Source of the DNA: Limibacterium fermenti
Lineage (GTDB): Bacteria; Bacteroidota; Bacteroidia; Bacteroidales; Dysgonomonadaceae
DNA length: 64,000 nucleotides
Direction of reading: 5' to 3'
Assembly (NCBI RefSeq): GCF_041902845.1
Contig: NZ_CP159486.1
Coordinates: 1,240,001 to 1,304,000, forward strand
The notes under the pieces were generated by a model that worked only from the letters and a program-made list of their open reading frames with translations, had not been told where the DNA came from and made no database searches. Made by a program: the position numbers and the translations under genes. Positions 16,639 to 25,444 of this stretch are shown piece after piece; position 1 is the first letter of the stretch, and each line of letters opens with the position of its first letter.

Positions 16639-16950
16639 ATGGGTAATTTAGGATATGGGTACACCCCCACACACCCCGGCGAAGTATTGAAAGACGAAAT
16701 TAAATACCGCGGTATTTCTCAAACCGCTTTGGCAAAACGAATGGGAATGTCATACAAGGTTTTGAACGACATATTGAACGAACGCCGACCGCTTACTATC
16801 CAGACAGCAATGATGTTTGAAGCTGCTTTGGATGTTCCCGCATACTCGTTGATTAACATTCAAACCGAATACAATATGCAAATGGCGCAATCAGACAGCA
16901 AATTAAACAAACGCCTTGCCCAAATACGCAAGCTCGCCGCCGTGATGTAA
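16639..16950 (+). CDS. higA: HigA-family antitoxin (XRE helix-turn-helix)
   Basis: A 103-residue VapI/HigA-type antitoxin. The opening TPTHPGEVLKDEIKYRGISQTALAKRMGMSYKVLNDILNERRPLT is the standard higA signature (HPGE.L.dE) followed by the helix-turn-helix. The frame is intact. It normally neutralises HigB and represses the operon; here its partner is frameshifted, so it may act only as a repressor. Confidence 0.9.
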   Translation: MGNLGYGYTPTHPGEVLKDEIKYRGISQTALAKRMGMSYKVLNDILNERRPLTIQTAMMFEAALDVPAYSLINIQTEYNMQMAQSDSKLNKRLAQIRKLAAVM

Positions 16951-17005
16951 TGTTCTGTTAGGCGAGGTTTTCACACATCGGGTGCGACGGAATGCGTTTC
17001 CTTGC

Positions 17006-17278
17006 CGTAAGCATGACAAAAACGGCTGCAAGAATAACAAAAACGAACGTCTGCATGATAAAAACGACTGTAAGGACGACATAATGGCCTGTCAGCAGTA
17101 GAAAAACAGATGTAAAAGGGACGCAACGGCATGTAAGCAACACAAAACGCGCTGTCAATGCGACAAAAAGGAATGTTACTCGTACATAAATCGTCGTCGA
17201 GGGTACAAAAATCAATATCCATGCAACGAAAACCGGCTTCCGCATCGCATAAACGACTTGCAAGACGATGGCCGCACG
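17006..17278. repeat. Degenerate 21-bp tandem repeat, about 12-13 units
   Basis: Units phased at 17006, 17027, 17048, 17069, 17090, 17111, 17132, 17153, 17174 and on. They share a pattern like TGTAAG-N3-GACAAAAACGGC. Decay increases toward the right end. In the minus strand the same stretch lies within a 108-codon open frame (17284 to 16958) that starts 13 bases after the barrel-protein stop and encodes 7-residue hydrophobic units such as FVLLTCR, FLLLTGH and FVMLTAR. Whether it is translated is unknown. Confidence 0.7.
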
Positions 17279-17296
17279 ATACATACCGATGTTATA

Positions 17297-20047
17297 TTAT
17301 CCGGCAGGAACTTCTCCATCGCCACCTCCCTTGAAGAAGTTGAACCGGTAAATAAAATGAAACATAAAATAGCCGGTGAGGGTGTTTGTGGTCGTATCGG
17401 TGATATAATTTGAGGATACCATCCGCTGGATATTACTTCGTTGCTGGAGGATATCGTATATTTTAAAACGGATGGTGCCGTTTTTCTTGCGCAATATTTG
17501 CTTCTCAATGGCCGCATCCCACCATAATTCATTTTGTTTAAATCCGTCGGAGTATCCCGAATTGGATGAATAGCGTATGTCGGTCTGCAATTTTATGTCG
17601 TATGGCAATTCGAGGAGGGCATTTGTCGAGCCGCCATAGTTCACATATTGCCGGTCGTTTTGTCCACCTATACTATTTTTGACATCGTTATAAGAAATGT
17701 TTCCATTAAGGGTGACAGAGACTTTCTCGGAACGGTAATTGAAACTCAGGTTTTCGGAAAGGTTGATTTGGCGGCTGATATTTTGTTCATTATTGGAAAA
17801 GCCGGCCGTTTCGTTGTATCCTCCGTAGGTTGATGAGTTAAAGCTGAATTTCTTGTTTATGAAGGGCTGATTGGTTATAAAGCTCAGGTCGACATTCCAG
17901 TTTCCGTTGACATTTTTATAGGTGTTTTCGTTGCGCCCGGTTGCCGGATCGGTGTATCGTGATGATACAATTGCATTTTGTGTAAGATTGAAGTTTCCAT
18001 ACAACATATAAAAGCGATTCTTTTCGTGTTCTGCATGTTGGTATTGCACGTCCATGCGATGACGGAACGAGGGTCTCAGGTGAGGGTTGCCATACGTTAT
18101 GTTTAAAGGGTCGGAAATGTCGACTACCGATGACAATTGATCCACGGAGGGCTGTTGTGTATTGCCGCGATAGTTGAAGCGGATGCTTTTTTGTCGTGAC
18201 CAGTTGTAGAAGAACTGGGCATTCGGGGAGAAGTTGGTTGCCGGTTGCTCAATGTCGTTTGCCAGCGAATCTCCGATAAATGTTTTTCTTTTGGAGGTGG
18301 AAGGGTATAGGCTTAGTCCGGCCGAGTAGGTATATTTCTCTTTGCGCGCGCGGAAAGTGAGAGACAGATCCTGATTGTTATTGTTGTTTACATATCGTTT
18401 ACTGTATTGTTTGTCAAAGACGGTATATTGTCCCAATGAGTCGGCGGTGCGGGTATCCCTGTCCGATTCGGAGCCGTTTTGACGATATTGATAGGTTAGT
18501 TGCAGAAAATACGCTTTGCCTAACGGTTCCATGTACGATAAGAAGGTGCCGAAAGAGGAACTGTTGTTGTTATTGGTAATGCGCTGATCGATGCGGTCAC
18601 TGGGTTTTGTGCCGTTGTAATGCGTATCGGAACGGTTTTCGGCTTTGTTGCGTGTTTCATTTTCCGAGATGTTCACACTGAAATGGATATTTCTGCCCGG
18701 CTTACGGAAACGACGGCTTATATTGAGATTGGCTCCGAAGTTGTTATTATTGCCTTCGGAAGAGTAATCGGAATTGCCCTGATTAATGGTATCGTTTCTT
18801 TCGGCTGAGGCTGTAACAAAGGTGCCGCTCCGCGTTCCTCGATTTTGAGATAAGGAAAGATTGGGGCGGAAGTTGATGGACGTCAAAGTGTCGGGGCGCC
18901 ATTCCAGTTGCAGGTCGAAGTTTATATGGTGGCTTTGCTCAAAAGAACGGTCGTTTTTGTCTTCGTTGGTATTACCCGAACTTAAGAGGTTTTGAGTATG
19001 CGTTTTCGAAAGTTCCTCACTATTCGAAGCATCATAGTTGACGCTTCCTCCCAAATCGAATTTATCGGAAAAGGTTTTATTGAAATTGGATCCTGCGTTG
19101 CCGGACCTGCCCACACCGCCGCTTGCTCCGGAATACATACCGCCTCCTCCGCCTATAAATCCCATACTCATAGTATTGCCATAACCGCCCATGAGTCCGC
19201 CATTGTTGGTGTTATTCAATCCGCCGATAAATGTCATTTGGTCTTCACCGATCATCGAATTCACCATTGCACTGGTTTCGTAACGGTTTTTACTGCCGTA
19301 TCCGGCATTGAGATTTCCGAAGGCTCCCCGTTTCATCGATGGCTTTACGGTGAGGTTGATGACCATTTGTTCTTCGCCGTCATCGAAGCCGGTAGTCTTT
19401 TCGCTTTCCGATTTTTTATCTACCACTTGCACCTTATCGATCATTTTAGCGGGCAAATTTTTGGAGGCAACCTTCGGATCGGAACTGAAAAACTCCTTTC
19501 CTTCCAATAATATTTCTTTGATTTCCTTTCCGTTGACTTTTATTTTTCCGTCTGCTCCTACTTCCACTCCCGATAACTTTTTGAGCAGATCTTCTACCAT
19601 CGCCGATTCGCTCAGTTTATGGCGTCCCGCATCGTATTCCAGCGTGTCTCCTTTCAGGATTATTTCCGGTGCAACGGCCGTGAAGACCATTTCATTAAGA
19701 AGAATATCCTGTTCATGTAATGCGATGGTATCCAGTTCAGCAAAAGGGCTTTCGGAAGAAATGTTCACCTGTTGTATGACGTCGGCATATCCGATGTATG
19801 AAATACGGGTGAAATAAGCGCCTTTGGGGGCATACATCGAAAAAGAACCGTTTTCCTGCGATAAGGTTCCGGTTATGAGAGTGCTGTCGCTTTTTTGTAG
19901 AAGCCGAATGGTGACTCCGGGTAATGCTTCGCGGTTTTGCGCGTCGATAACCGTTCCGGTTATGTTGGCGTAAGGATGTCGGTTTTGCGCATGTGATAGA
20001 GCGACCGATATGCAAAGGAAAAGGAAAAAGAAAGCGGTTTTTTTCAT
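17297..20047 (-). CDS. Outer-membrane beta-barrel protein (TonB-dependent-receptor-like)
   Basis: 916 residues with the signal peptide MKKTAFFFLFLCISVALSHAQ. A carboxypeptidase-regulatory-like beta-sandwich follows (about 28-115, ITGTVIDAQNREALPGVTIRLL). Next comes a plug-like part (MVEDLLKKLSGVEVGADGKIKVNGKEIKEILLEGKEFF) and a long OMP_b-brl_3-type barrel to residue 916. A Gly-rich insert lies near 290-320 (GGLMGGYGNTMSMGFIGGGGGMYSGASGG). No adjacent SusD is present, so it is probably a SusC-independent barrel of the common Bacteroidota type. Substrate unknown. A weak minus-strand -7 box TATTTTTG lies at 20124-20131. Confidence 0.88.
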   Translation of the reverse strand: MKKTAFFFLFLCISVALSHAQNRHPYANITGTVIDAQNREALPGVTIRLLQKSDSTLITGTLSQENGSFSMYAPKGAYFTRISYIGYADVIQQVNISSESPFAELDTIALHEQDILLNEMVFTAVAPEIILKGDTLEYDAGRHKLSESAMVEDLLKKLSGVEVGADGKIKVNGKEIKEILLEGKEFFSSDPKVASKNLPAKMIDKVQVVDKKSESEKTTGFDDGEEQMVINLTVKPSMKRGAFGNLNAGYGSKNRYETSAMVNSMIGEDQMTFIGGLNNTNNGGLMGGYGNTMSMGFIGGGGGMYSGASGGVGRSGNAGSNFNKTFSDKFDLGGSVNYDASNSEELSKTHTQNLLSSGNTNEDKNDRSFEQSHHINFDLQLEWRPDTLTSINFRPNLSLSQNRGTRSGTFVTASAERNDTINQGNSDYSSEGNNNNFGANLNISRRFRKPGRNIHFSVNISENETRNKAENRSDTHYNGTKPSDRIDQRITNNNNSSSFGTFLSYMEPLGKAYFLQLTYQYRQNGSESDRDTRTADSLGQYTVFDKQYSKRYVNNNNNQDLSLTFRARKEKYTYSAGLSLYPSTSKRKTFIGDSLANDIEQPATNFSPNAQFFYNWSRQKSIRFNYRGNTQQPSVDQLSSVVDISDPLNITYGNPHLRPSFRHRMDVQYQHAEHEKNRFYMLYGNFNLTQNAIVSSRYTDPATGRNENTYKNVNGNWNVDLSFITNQPFINKKFSFNSSTYGGYNETAGFSNNEQNISRQINLSENLSFNYRSEKVSVTLNGNISYNDVKNSIGGQNDRQYVNYGGSTNALLELPYDIKLQTDIRYSSNSGYSDGFKQNELWWDAAIEKQILRKKNGTIRFKIYDILQQRSNIQRMVSSNYITDTTTNTLTGYFMFHFIYRFNFFKGGGDGEVPAG

Positions 20048-20159
20048 TCGAATGTTGTTTTCTAATCTAAATGCTGTCGCGCATAGTCAAAAGGATCTCT
20101 ACACGGCGGCATGTCAACAACGACAAAAATAAGAATATTCTCGCGAATAGTCGGTTATT

Positions 20160-20651
20160 TCATTTCCAAAATCGTATTCTTTGTGTCCATAGATAAATAG
20201 ACGAGCAGAAAATGTAGACTAAAAATGAGATGAAAAATAGTTTCTGAAAAAGATTATTCAGATAGATACTTTTTTCGAAAGACTCAGCCATCGAAAATAT
20301 CCACAAGGCATTAGACACGATAGCGAACACCCATCCCCACGATTTCATATGGAGCAAACCGATAATGCTGAGCGCCGAAGCTACGGAAAGCCAGATGAAA
20401 CTGATTTGACTCATTTCTTTACCGGCTGCAAGAAAAATTTGGGATGATATCGAATAGATACGGGGAGATTCTGATGTTTCACCCTGCAAATGAGAACCGA
20501 TCTTGATCCCTAAAAAAATCATCCATCCGATAAATTGCAGGAAGACGATTATCGTAATTGCCGACGACCTCTTTATCCGGGGTTTGTGCCGAATGGAAAT
20601 GACTTTCATTTTATCGGTCGGCATAAATAATGAGCGGCTGAAATTTTCCAT
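20160..20651 (-). CDS. Small four-helix inner-membrane protein
   Basis: 163 residues from the ATG at 20651. A basic N-terminus (KVISIRHKPRIKRSS) is followed by about four hydrophobic helices (ITIIVFLQFIGWMIFLGI; ISFIWLSVASALSIIGLLHM; WGWVFAIVSNALWIFSMA; LFFISFLVYIFCSSIYLW). The frame reaches back to a TTG at 20666, but the ATG with a -7 box 31 bases away is more likely. Function unknown. Confidence 0.7.
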   Translation of the reverse strand: MENFSRSLFMPTDKMKVISIRHKPRIKRSSAITIIVFLQFIGWMIFLGIKIGSHLQGETSESPRIYSISSQIFLAAGKEMSQISFIWLSVASALSIIGLLHMKSWGWVFAIVSNALWIFSMAESFEKSIYLNNLFQKLFFISFLVYIFCSSIYLWTQRIRFWK

Positions 20652-20682
20652 CGAATATAAAAACAACTTCTTAATCTAAATG

Positions 20683-20690
20683 CAAAAGTA
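20683..20690 (-). promoter_or_regulatory. -7 box TACTTTTG of the small membrane protein
   Basis: TAnnTTTG on the minus strand, 31 bases before the ATG at 20651. Confidence 0.5.
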
Positions 20691-20762
20691 AATCATAACT
20701 ATTGAATTCAAAAACCTTTTTGGTTAAGTTTTTGTGAACATTTTAGGACGTAAAAAAAGAAA

Positions 20763-21737
20763 TCACCGTCTTATCCCATCGGATATGATTTTCCAAACCG
20801 CTTCCACCCAAACGGGGGTGTCGTTAAGAGACGGGATGAATACGAACTTCTCCCCGCCTGCTTCCATAAACAATTGGCGGGCCTCCCAATCCACATCGTA
20901 GAGAGTTTCCATGTTATCGGAAAGGAATCCAGGCGTTATTGCGGCTACTTTTTTCCATCCCTGCCGTGGAAGGTCGGTTATATCTTTATCTAAAAAGGGT
21001 CTGAGCCAATTTTTACCGCGTTGAGAGGAGTAGAATAAAAAAGTGTCGTGAAGCGATATACCCACGTTCTCGCAAAACAAGCGGTTGGTTTCTTTCAATT
21101 GATACACATAATCGAAATCTTTCCCTTTTTCCCAACCGACTTTGACTTGTTTTACCGGAAGGCTGTGATAGCTGAACACGAGCCGGTCGACATCATCCAA
21201 GTAGGGACGGGCATTCATTGCCAATGCCTGAATATATGCGGGATGATTGTAGAATGGTTCTACAAACTTCAACCGGAAAGAATGCGCACGTCGGTAAAAT
21301 ATGCGGCCTACTTCGTTGACGACTGTCTGCGTGGTCGATTGGGCATAATGGGGAAACATCGGGAAAACAATCAGTTCATGCATCAGCGGACATTTTTCTT
21401 CTAATCGTTTAAAAGCATTTTCTATAGATGGTTCTCCATAACGCATGGCTATCTCCGTGGGGATATTTTTCGTTTTTTCCAATTGATTTGCCAGATTGCG
21501 CATATGGTAAAGGATAGGTGAAATTTCAGGAGTCTCTTTTCTCCATATCAATTTGTATTTTTCTTTCGATTGGGAAGCGGATAGAGGCGCTATGAGGTTA
21601 TGTGCCAAAAACGCCGATAACCATTCGCTATACCCTAATAATAAAGGATCCGACAACATGTCGCCGATGAATTGTTGCACATCCGCTTTGTGAGTGGTTG
21701 CAGGCGTACCTACATTTACTAATAAAAGCCCTTGCAT
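20763..21737 (-). CDS. hemH: Ferrochelatase
   Basis: 324 residues, normal length. It inserts ferrous iron into protoporphyrin IX (or coproporphyrin) as the last metal step of heme synthesis. Landmarks: LLVNVGTP at the start, the catalytic His191 in FSYHSLP, SSQRGKNWLRPFLD, and PGFLSDNMETLYDVDWE with the second metal-site glutamate near 264. No other heme-synthesis gene is visible, so it may use precursor taken up from outside; that is inference. It lies 132 bp downstream of manA on the same strand, with a small hairpin (GGGTAC/GTACCC, 21763-21787) between. Confidence 0.93.
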   Translation of the reverse strand: MQGLLLVNVGTPATTHKADVQQFIGDMLSDPLLLGYSEWLSAFLAHNLIAPLSASQSKEKYKLIWRKETPEISPILYHMRNLANQLEKTKNIPTEIAMRYGEPSIENAFKRLEEKCPLMHELIVFPMFPHYAQSTTQTVVNEVGRIFYRRAHSFRLKFVEPFYNHPAYIQALAMNARPYLDDVDRLVFSYHSLPVKQVKVGWEKGKDFDYVYQLKETNRLFCENVGISLHDTFLFYSSQRGKNWLRPFLDKDITDLPRQGWKKVAAITPGFLSDNMETLYDVDWEARQLFMEAGGEKFVFIPSLNDTPVWVEAVWKIISDGIRR

Positions 21738-21869
21738 ATCCGATTGTCGTTTTGTTTATGACGGGTACACCCTATGTCGGCGTACCCTTCTATGATTATA
21801 TATTCAATTTTTTAAGCCCTCGTTTTTCCGTTTCCAACTTCTAATCTCCAACCTCCGACTTCTAGTCTC

Positions 21870-22844
21870 TTATTTAATAAATGTTTCAAGAAGCTTCAAG
21901 GCGCCTTGTGGGTGGATATCGATGTTTTGTGTGTCGGCCGGAATAAGCACCGATTCTCCTTGACGGATGGACACTTTGTTCCCTTTATGGTCGGTTATGT
22001 GCCCACTCCCTTCTATACCTATATATATAATGAACGAATCGAGGTTGGAGTAATCTTGTGATAAAGGAGCGTTCAGTTCCAATAGCGAGGTCGTAAAATA
22101 CGGACACGATACGAGTTCCACAGGACGATTTTGTTCCGGCGTATAATCGGTTTTGTACGAGTCGTGCATACCATAGTCGATGGCATCCTTCGCCAGATCG
22201 ATATGCAGTTCGCGAGTATTGCCTTGTGCGTCCTTGCGATTGTAATCGTATATGCGGTAAGTAATATCCGACGTCTGCTGTATTTCGGCAACGAAGCAAC
22301 CGGCGCCGATAGCATGTACGCGGCCAGCCGGCAGGAAGAACACGTCGCCGGGTTGTACGCTGTATTTTTTAAGGGAGTCGGTAAACGTGTTGTCTTTGAC
22401 TTTCTCTACATATAATTCCGGATTCATCGGTTTGGCAAAACCGGTATATAGGAACGCGTCGGGAGTGGCATTTACTACATACCACATCTCGGTTTTACCG
22501 AACGAGCCGTGTCGTTTGGCGCTTAGTTCGTCATTCGGATGCACTTGGATAGACAGGTCGTCGCGTGCATCGATAAACTTGATCAGCAGCGGAAAGGTTT
22601 TGCCGAATTTGTCGTATACTTTTTTTCCTACAAGTCGGGTCGTGTTGCCGGCTAACAGTTCGTCGAGCGATTGCCCCTCCAGAGGGCCGTCGGCCACCAC
22701 CGACACATTATTCTTTACGCCCGATACCTCCCAGCTTTCGCCGATGCCGTCTTGCGGTTCGAGATGTTTGAATTTACAAATATCGGATCCTCCCCAGATA
22801 ACGGGTTTGAGGATCGGTTTGAATTTGAATGGATATAAGTTCAT
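21870..22844 (-). CDS. manA: Class I mannose-6-phosphate isomerase
   Basis: 324 residues; interconverts fructose-6-phosphate and mannose-6-phosphate with a zinc ion. Cupin landmarks are KFIDARDDLSIQVHPND (QxH zinc ligands near residue 100), GKTEMWYV (glutamate ligand) and LPAGRVHAIG (histidine ligand), followed by the C-terminal cupin. It begins 2 bases after the glgB stop, so the two are tightly coupled in one operon. Confidence 0.94.
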   Translation of the reverse strand: MNLYPFKFKPILKPVIWGGSDICKFKHLEPQDGIGESWEVSGVKNNVSVVADGPLEGQSLDELLAGNTTRLVGKKVYDKFGKTFPLLIKFIDARDDLSIQVHPNDELSAKRHGSFGKTEMWYVVNATPDAFLYTGFAKPMNPELYVEKVKDNTFTDSLKKYSVQPGDVFFLPAGRVHAIGAGCFVAEIQQTSDITYRIYDYNRKDAQGNTRELHIDLAKDAIDYGMHDSYKTDYTPEQNRPVELVSCPYFTTSLLELNAPLSQDYSNLDSFIIYIGIEGSGHITDHKGNKVSIRQGESVLIPADTQNIDIHPQGALKLLETFIK

Positions 22845-22845
22845 T

Positions 22846-24870
22846 TTATTTTTGTTGATTAAGTAATTTTAAAACCAGGCCTGTGCGTGCCGGAAGATAC
22901 GCTTTGAGCCAACCCTTGCCGTGCGGTGCGTAGAGCGGATCATGTTGGGTGAAATGATGGATACGGTCGTCATTCAGGCCGAAACCGCCGAACGGAAGAG
23001 CATCCGTATTCAACACGATTTCATATTCGCCTTCCGGAGCCAGTATGCCGTAATCGCTGTAAGACTTCTGCGGATGAAAATTGTAGATGAATAGCAATTT
23101 GTCGCGCATATAGGCCAGGATATTGTCTTCGTCTTTATCCCATATCTTGTTAATGGGAGTTGTCTGAAAGTCGGGAACCGACCGTATTAATCGGATCATC
23201 GCCTTATCGAAATCGCCCAGATAATGATACTTCAGGTTCGTATCGTCCGCCAAGTGCCATTGTCGCCGAGCGTATTTGTGCGACCATCCGTTGCCTTCGC
23301 GGGGAAAATCGATCCATTCCGGGTGCCCGAATTCGTTGCCCATAAATGTCAGATAACCGCCGTTTATCGTTGTCGCCGTCACCAGCCGGATCATCTTATG
23401 GAGAGCGATACCCCGGTCCACGCGATAAGAACTCTGCATCAACTTCGACATAAACCAATACATGTCCGAGTCGATAAGCCTGAAAATGATTGTCTTGTCG
23501 CCTACCAGCGCTTGGTCGTGGCTTTCCACATACGAAATAGTCTTTTCGTCCGCCCGACGGTTGGTCGTTTCCCACCAGATAGCCGTTGGATGCCAATCTT
23601 CGTCTTGCTTTTCTTTGATCGTTTTAATCCAGAAATCGGGGATATTCATGGCCATACGATAGTCGAAGCCATAGCCGCCTTTCTCAATTTTGAGGGCCAG
23701 CCCGGGCATTCCGCTGACCTCTTCGGCGATAGTCACGGCGTTCGGATTTACCTCATGGATAAGTTTGTTGGCGAGGGTAAGATAACAGATAGCGTCCGGA
23801 TCCTGCCTGCCGTTGTAGTAATCGGCATATGTCGAGAAGTTTTCGCCGAGTCCGTGGCTGTAATATAACATGGACGTGACTCCGTCGAAGCGGAATCCGT
23901 CGAAATGGAATTCTTCCAGCCAATATTTGCAGTTCGAAAGAAGAAAGTGCAGCACTTCGTTTTTTCCGTAATCAAAGCAAAGCGAGTCCCATGCCTGATG
24001 ATAGCGCCGTTGCGGGTCACTCGGGAAGTACAGGTCGTATGATCCGTCTATACGGGCGATCCCTTCCGCTTCGTTTTTAACCGCATGCGAATGTACGATA
24101 TCCATAATCACCGCAATGCCCATTTCGTGGGCTTCGTCTATCAGCGCTTTGAGTTCGTCGGGCGTGCCGTTTCGTGAAGAAGGAGCGAAAAAGCTCGACA
24201 CGTGATATCCGAACGATCCGTAATAAGGATGCTCTTGAATAGCCATAACCTGTATGGCATTATAGCCGTTTTCTTTGACACGCGGCAGCACTTGTTGCCG
24301 AAATTCGTTGTATGTGCCGATACGTTCCTCTTCGGTAGCCATGCCCACGTGGCATTCGTAAATCAGCAGCGGAGAGGTATCCGGCTTAAAACCGGTATTC
24401 CTGAAAGTGTAATAATGTTCCGGATCCCAAACCTGGGCGCTGAAAATCAATGTATCCGGATCTTGAACGACTCTCTTGCACCATGCCGGAATGCGCTCGC
24501 CATTGCCTCCGTCCCAACGGACAAAGAGTTTATAAAGGTCGAGATGATGGATCCGTTCGAGCGGAATTTTTACTTCCCATACGCCGTTGCCTTTATTTTT
24601 CAGTCGGTATGACTCCAAACGCTGCCAACGATTAAATGTTCCGGCCAGAAAGATTTCCGTTGCTCCCGGAGCCCATTCGCGGAGCACCCATTCTTTATCG
24701 GTCTTTTGTAGTCCGAAATATAAATAGCCGGTAGCAAAATCCGATAACGAATCGCGCCCGTTTTGGGTGAGTTCTTTTTCTTTATCGATATTATGGCGGT
24801 GTTGTGCTTCGATTATCTCCGAATACGGTTCCAGCCAAGGATCGTTTTTTATCATGTCTAACATATCCAT
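22846..24870 (-). CDS. glgB: 1,4-alpha-glucan branching enzyme (GH13)
   Basis: 674 residues; makes alpha-1,6 branches in glycogen. An N-terminal CBM48 (about 60-155, REWAPGATEIFLAGTFNRW) precedes the GH13 barrel. Catalytic residues are visible: nucleophile D329 in FDGFRFDGVTSM, acid/base E383 in IAEEVSGMP, and the transition-state stabiliser D452 in ESHDQAL. The short N-terminus and the sequence style (ECHVGMATEEERIGTYNEF) match the eukaryote-like GH13 subfamily 8 used by Bacteroidota. Middle gene of yhcH-glgB-manA. Confidence 0.95.
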   Translation of the reverse strand: MDMLDMIKNDPWLEPYSEIIEAQHRHNIDKEKELTQNGRDSLSDFATGYLYFGLQKTDKEWVLREWAPGATEIFLAGTFNRWQRLESYRLKNKGNGVWEVKIPLERIHHLDLYKLFVRWDGGNGERIPAWCKRVVQDPDTLIFSAQVWDPEHYYTFRNTGFKPDTSPLLIYECHVGMATEEERIGTYNEFRQQVLPRVKENGYNAIQVMAIQEHPYYGSFGYHVSSFFAPSSRNGTPDELKALIDEAHEMGIAVIMDIVHSHAVKNEAEGIARIDGSYDLYFPSDPQRRYHQAWDSLCFDYGKNEVLHFLLSNCKYWLEEFHFDGFRFDGVTSMLYYSHGLGENFSTYADYYNGRQDPDAICYLTLANKLIHEVNPNAVTIAEEVSGMPGLALKIEKGGYGFDYRMAMNIPDFWIKTIKEKQDEDWHPTAIWWETTNRRADEKTISYVESHDQALVGDKTIIFRLIDSDMYWFMSKLMQSSYRVDRGIALHKMIRLVTATTINGGYLTFMGNEFGHPEWIDFPREGNGWSHKYARRQWHLADDTNLKYHYLGDFDKAMIRLIRSVPDFQTTPINKIWDKDEDNILAYMRDKLLFIYNFHPQKSYSDYGILAPEGEYEIVLNTDALPFGGFGLNDDRIHHFTQHDPLYAPHGKGWLKAYLPARTGLVLKLLNQQK

Positions 24871-24885
24871 ACACGAATTAATGTA

Positions 24886-25335
24886 TTAAACGACGGGGAC
24901 TTTCACAATGATTTTTTTTATCTGTCCTTCTCCGATAAGTGGTGCATGGGCATCCTCAGGAAAGAAAATGACAAATTCTTCCGGGGACACGGTCACATAC
25001 GTCGAGGGAGCATCAGTATAGAATTCGATATCATTGCTTTCGTCATAAGCATTATCTGCCGGATATAATTTTCCGGCAGTCTTCCATCCGAAAGTTTCGG
25101 CATGAGTAAGAGGAATTTGTATGTCAATGAATTTGCGGTGTGTTTCCAATTTGGCATCTTTTTTTTCACGCAGGGTTGTTTCCACTGTCGAAGCTTTTAG
25201 TCCTGTTTCGTTCAATAAAATGGTACCGGTATGGATTTCAACTTCCTCCGTTGCCTTAACGTGTGAAAACACTTGTTCGAAAAGCGGATGTAAGTGGAAA
25301 TAACGTGTGGCGTTGATTAGGCTGTCTATGATCAT
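24886..25335 (-). CDS. YhcH/YjgK/YiaL family protein
   Basis: 149 residues of the DUF386 cupin-like family. The signature HRKFIDIQIPLTHAETFGW and FVIFFPEDAHAPLIGEGQIKKIIVKV are clear. Members act in sugar metabolism, for example near sialic-acid catabolism genes, possibly as anomerases; the exact role is unsettled. It is the first gene of the run ending in manA, 15 bp upstream of glgB, and shares a divergent promoter region with the PDZ protein. Confidence 0.88.
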   Translation of the reverse strand: MIIDSLINATRYFHLHPLFEQVFSHVKATEEVEIHTGTILLNETGLKASTVETTLREKKDAKLETHRKFIDIQIPLTHAETFGWKTAGKLYPADNAYDESNDIEFYTDAPSTYVTVSPEEFVIFFPEDAHAPLIGEGQIKKIIVKVPVV

Positions 25336-25367
25336 AATCCTGTTTCTTTATAATAAATCTGGTGCTA

Positions 25368-25375
25368 CAAAGATA
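25368..25375 (-). promoter_or_regulatory. -7 box TATCTTTG of the yhcH-glgB-manA operon
   Basis: Minus-strand TAnnTTTG, 32 bases before the ATG at 25335. It is back-to-back with the plus-strand box at 25392. Confidence 0.6.
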
Positions 25376-25391
25376 AAAGAAAAAAAACATT

Positions 25392-25399
25392 TATCTTTG
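25392..25399 (+). promoter_or_regulatory. -7 box TATCTTTG of the PDZ protein gene
   Basis: Plus-strand TAnnTTTG. The open frame extends to 25307, upstream of this box, so the box argues for the later ATG at 25445. Confidence 0.6.
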
Positions 25400-25444
25400 C
25401 CTTTTGGTAAGAACTTATACGTTATAGATGTAAATATTGGAAGA

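Noticed and set aside
25307..25444. Longer start for the PDZ protein at 25307
   Set aside because: It lies upstream of the -7 box at 25392 and hides the clear signal peptide at 25445.
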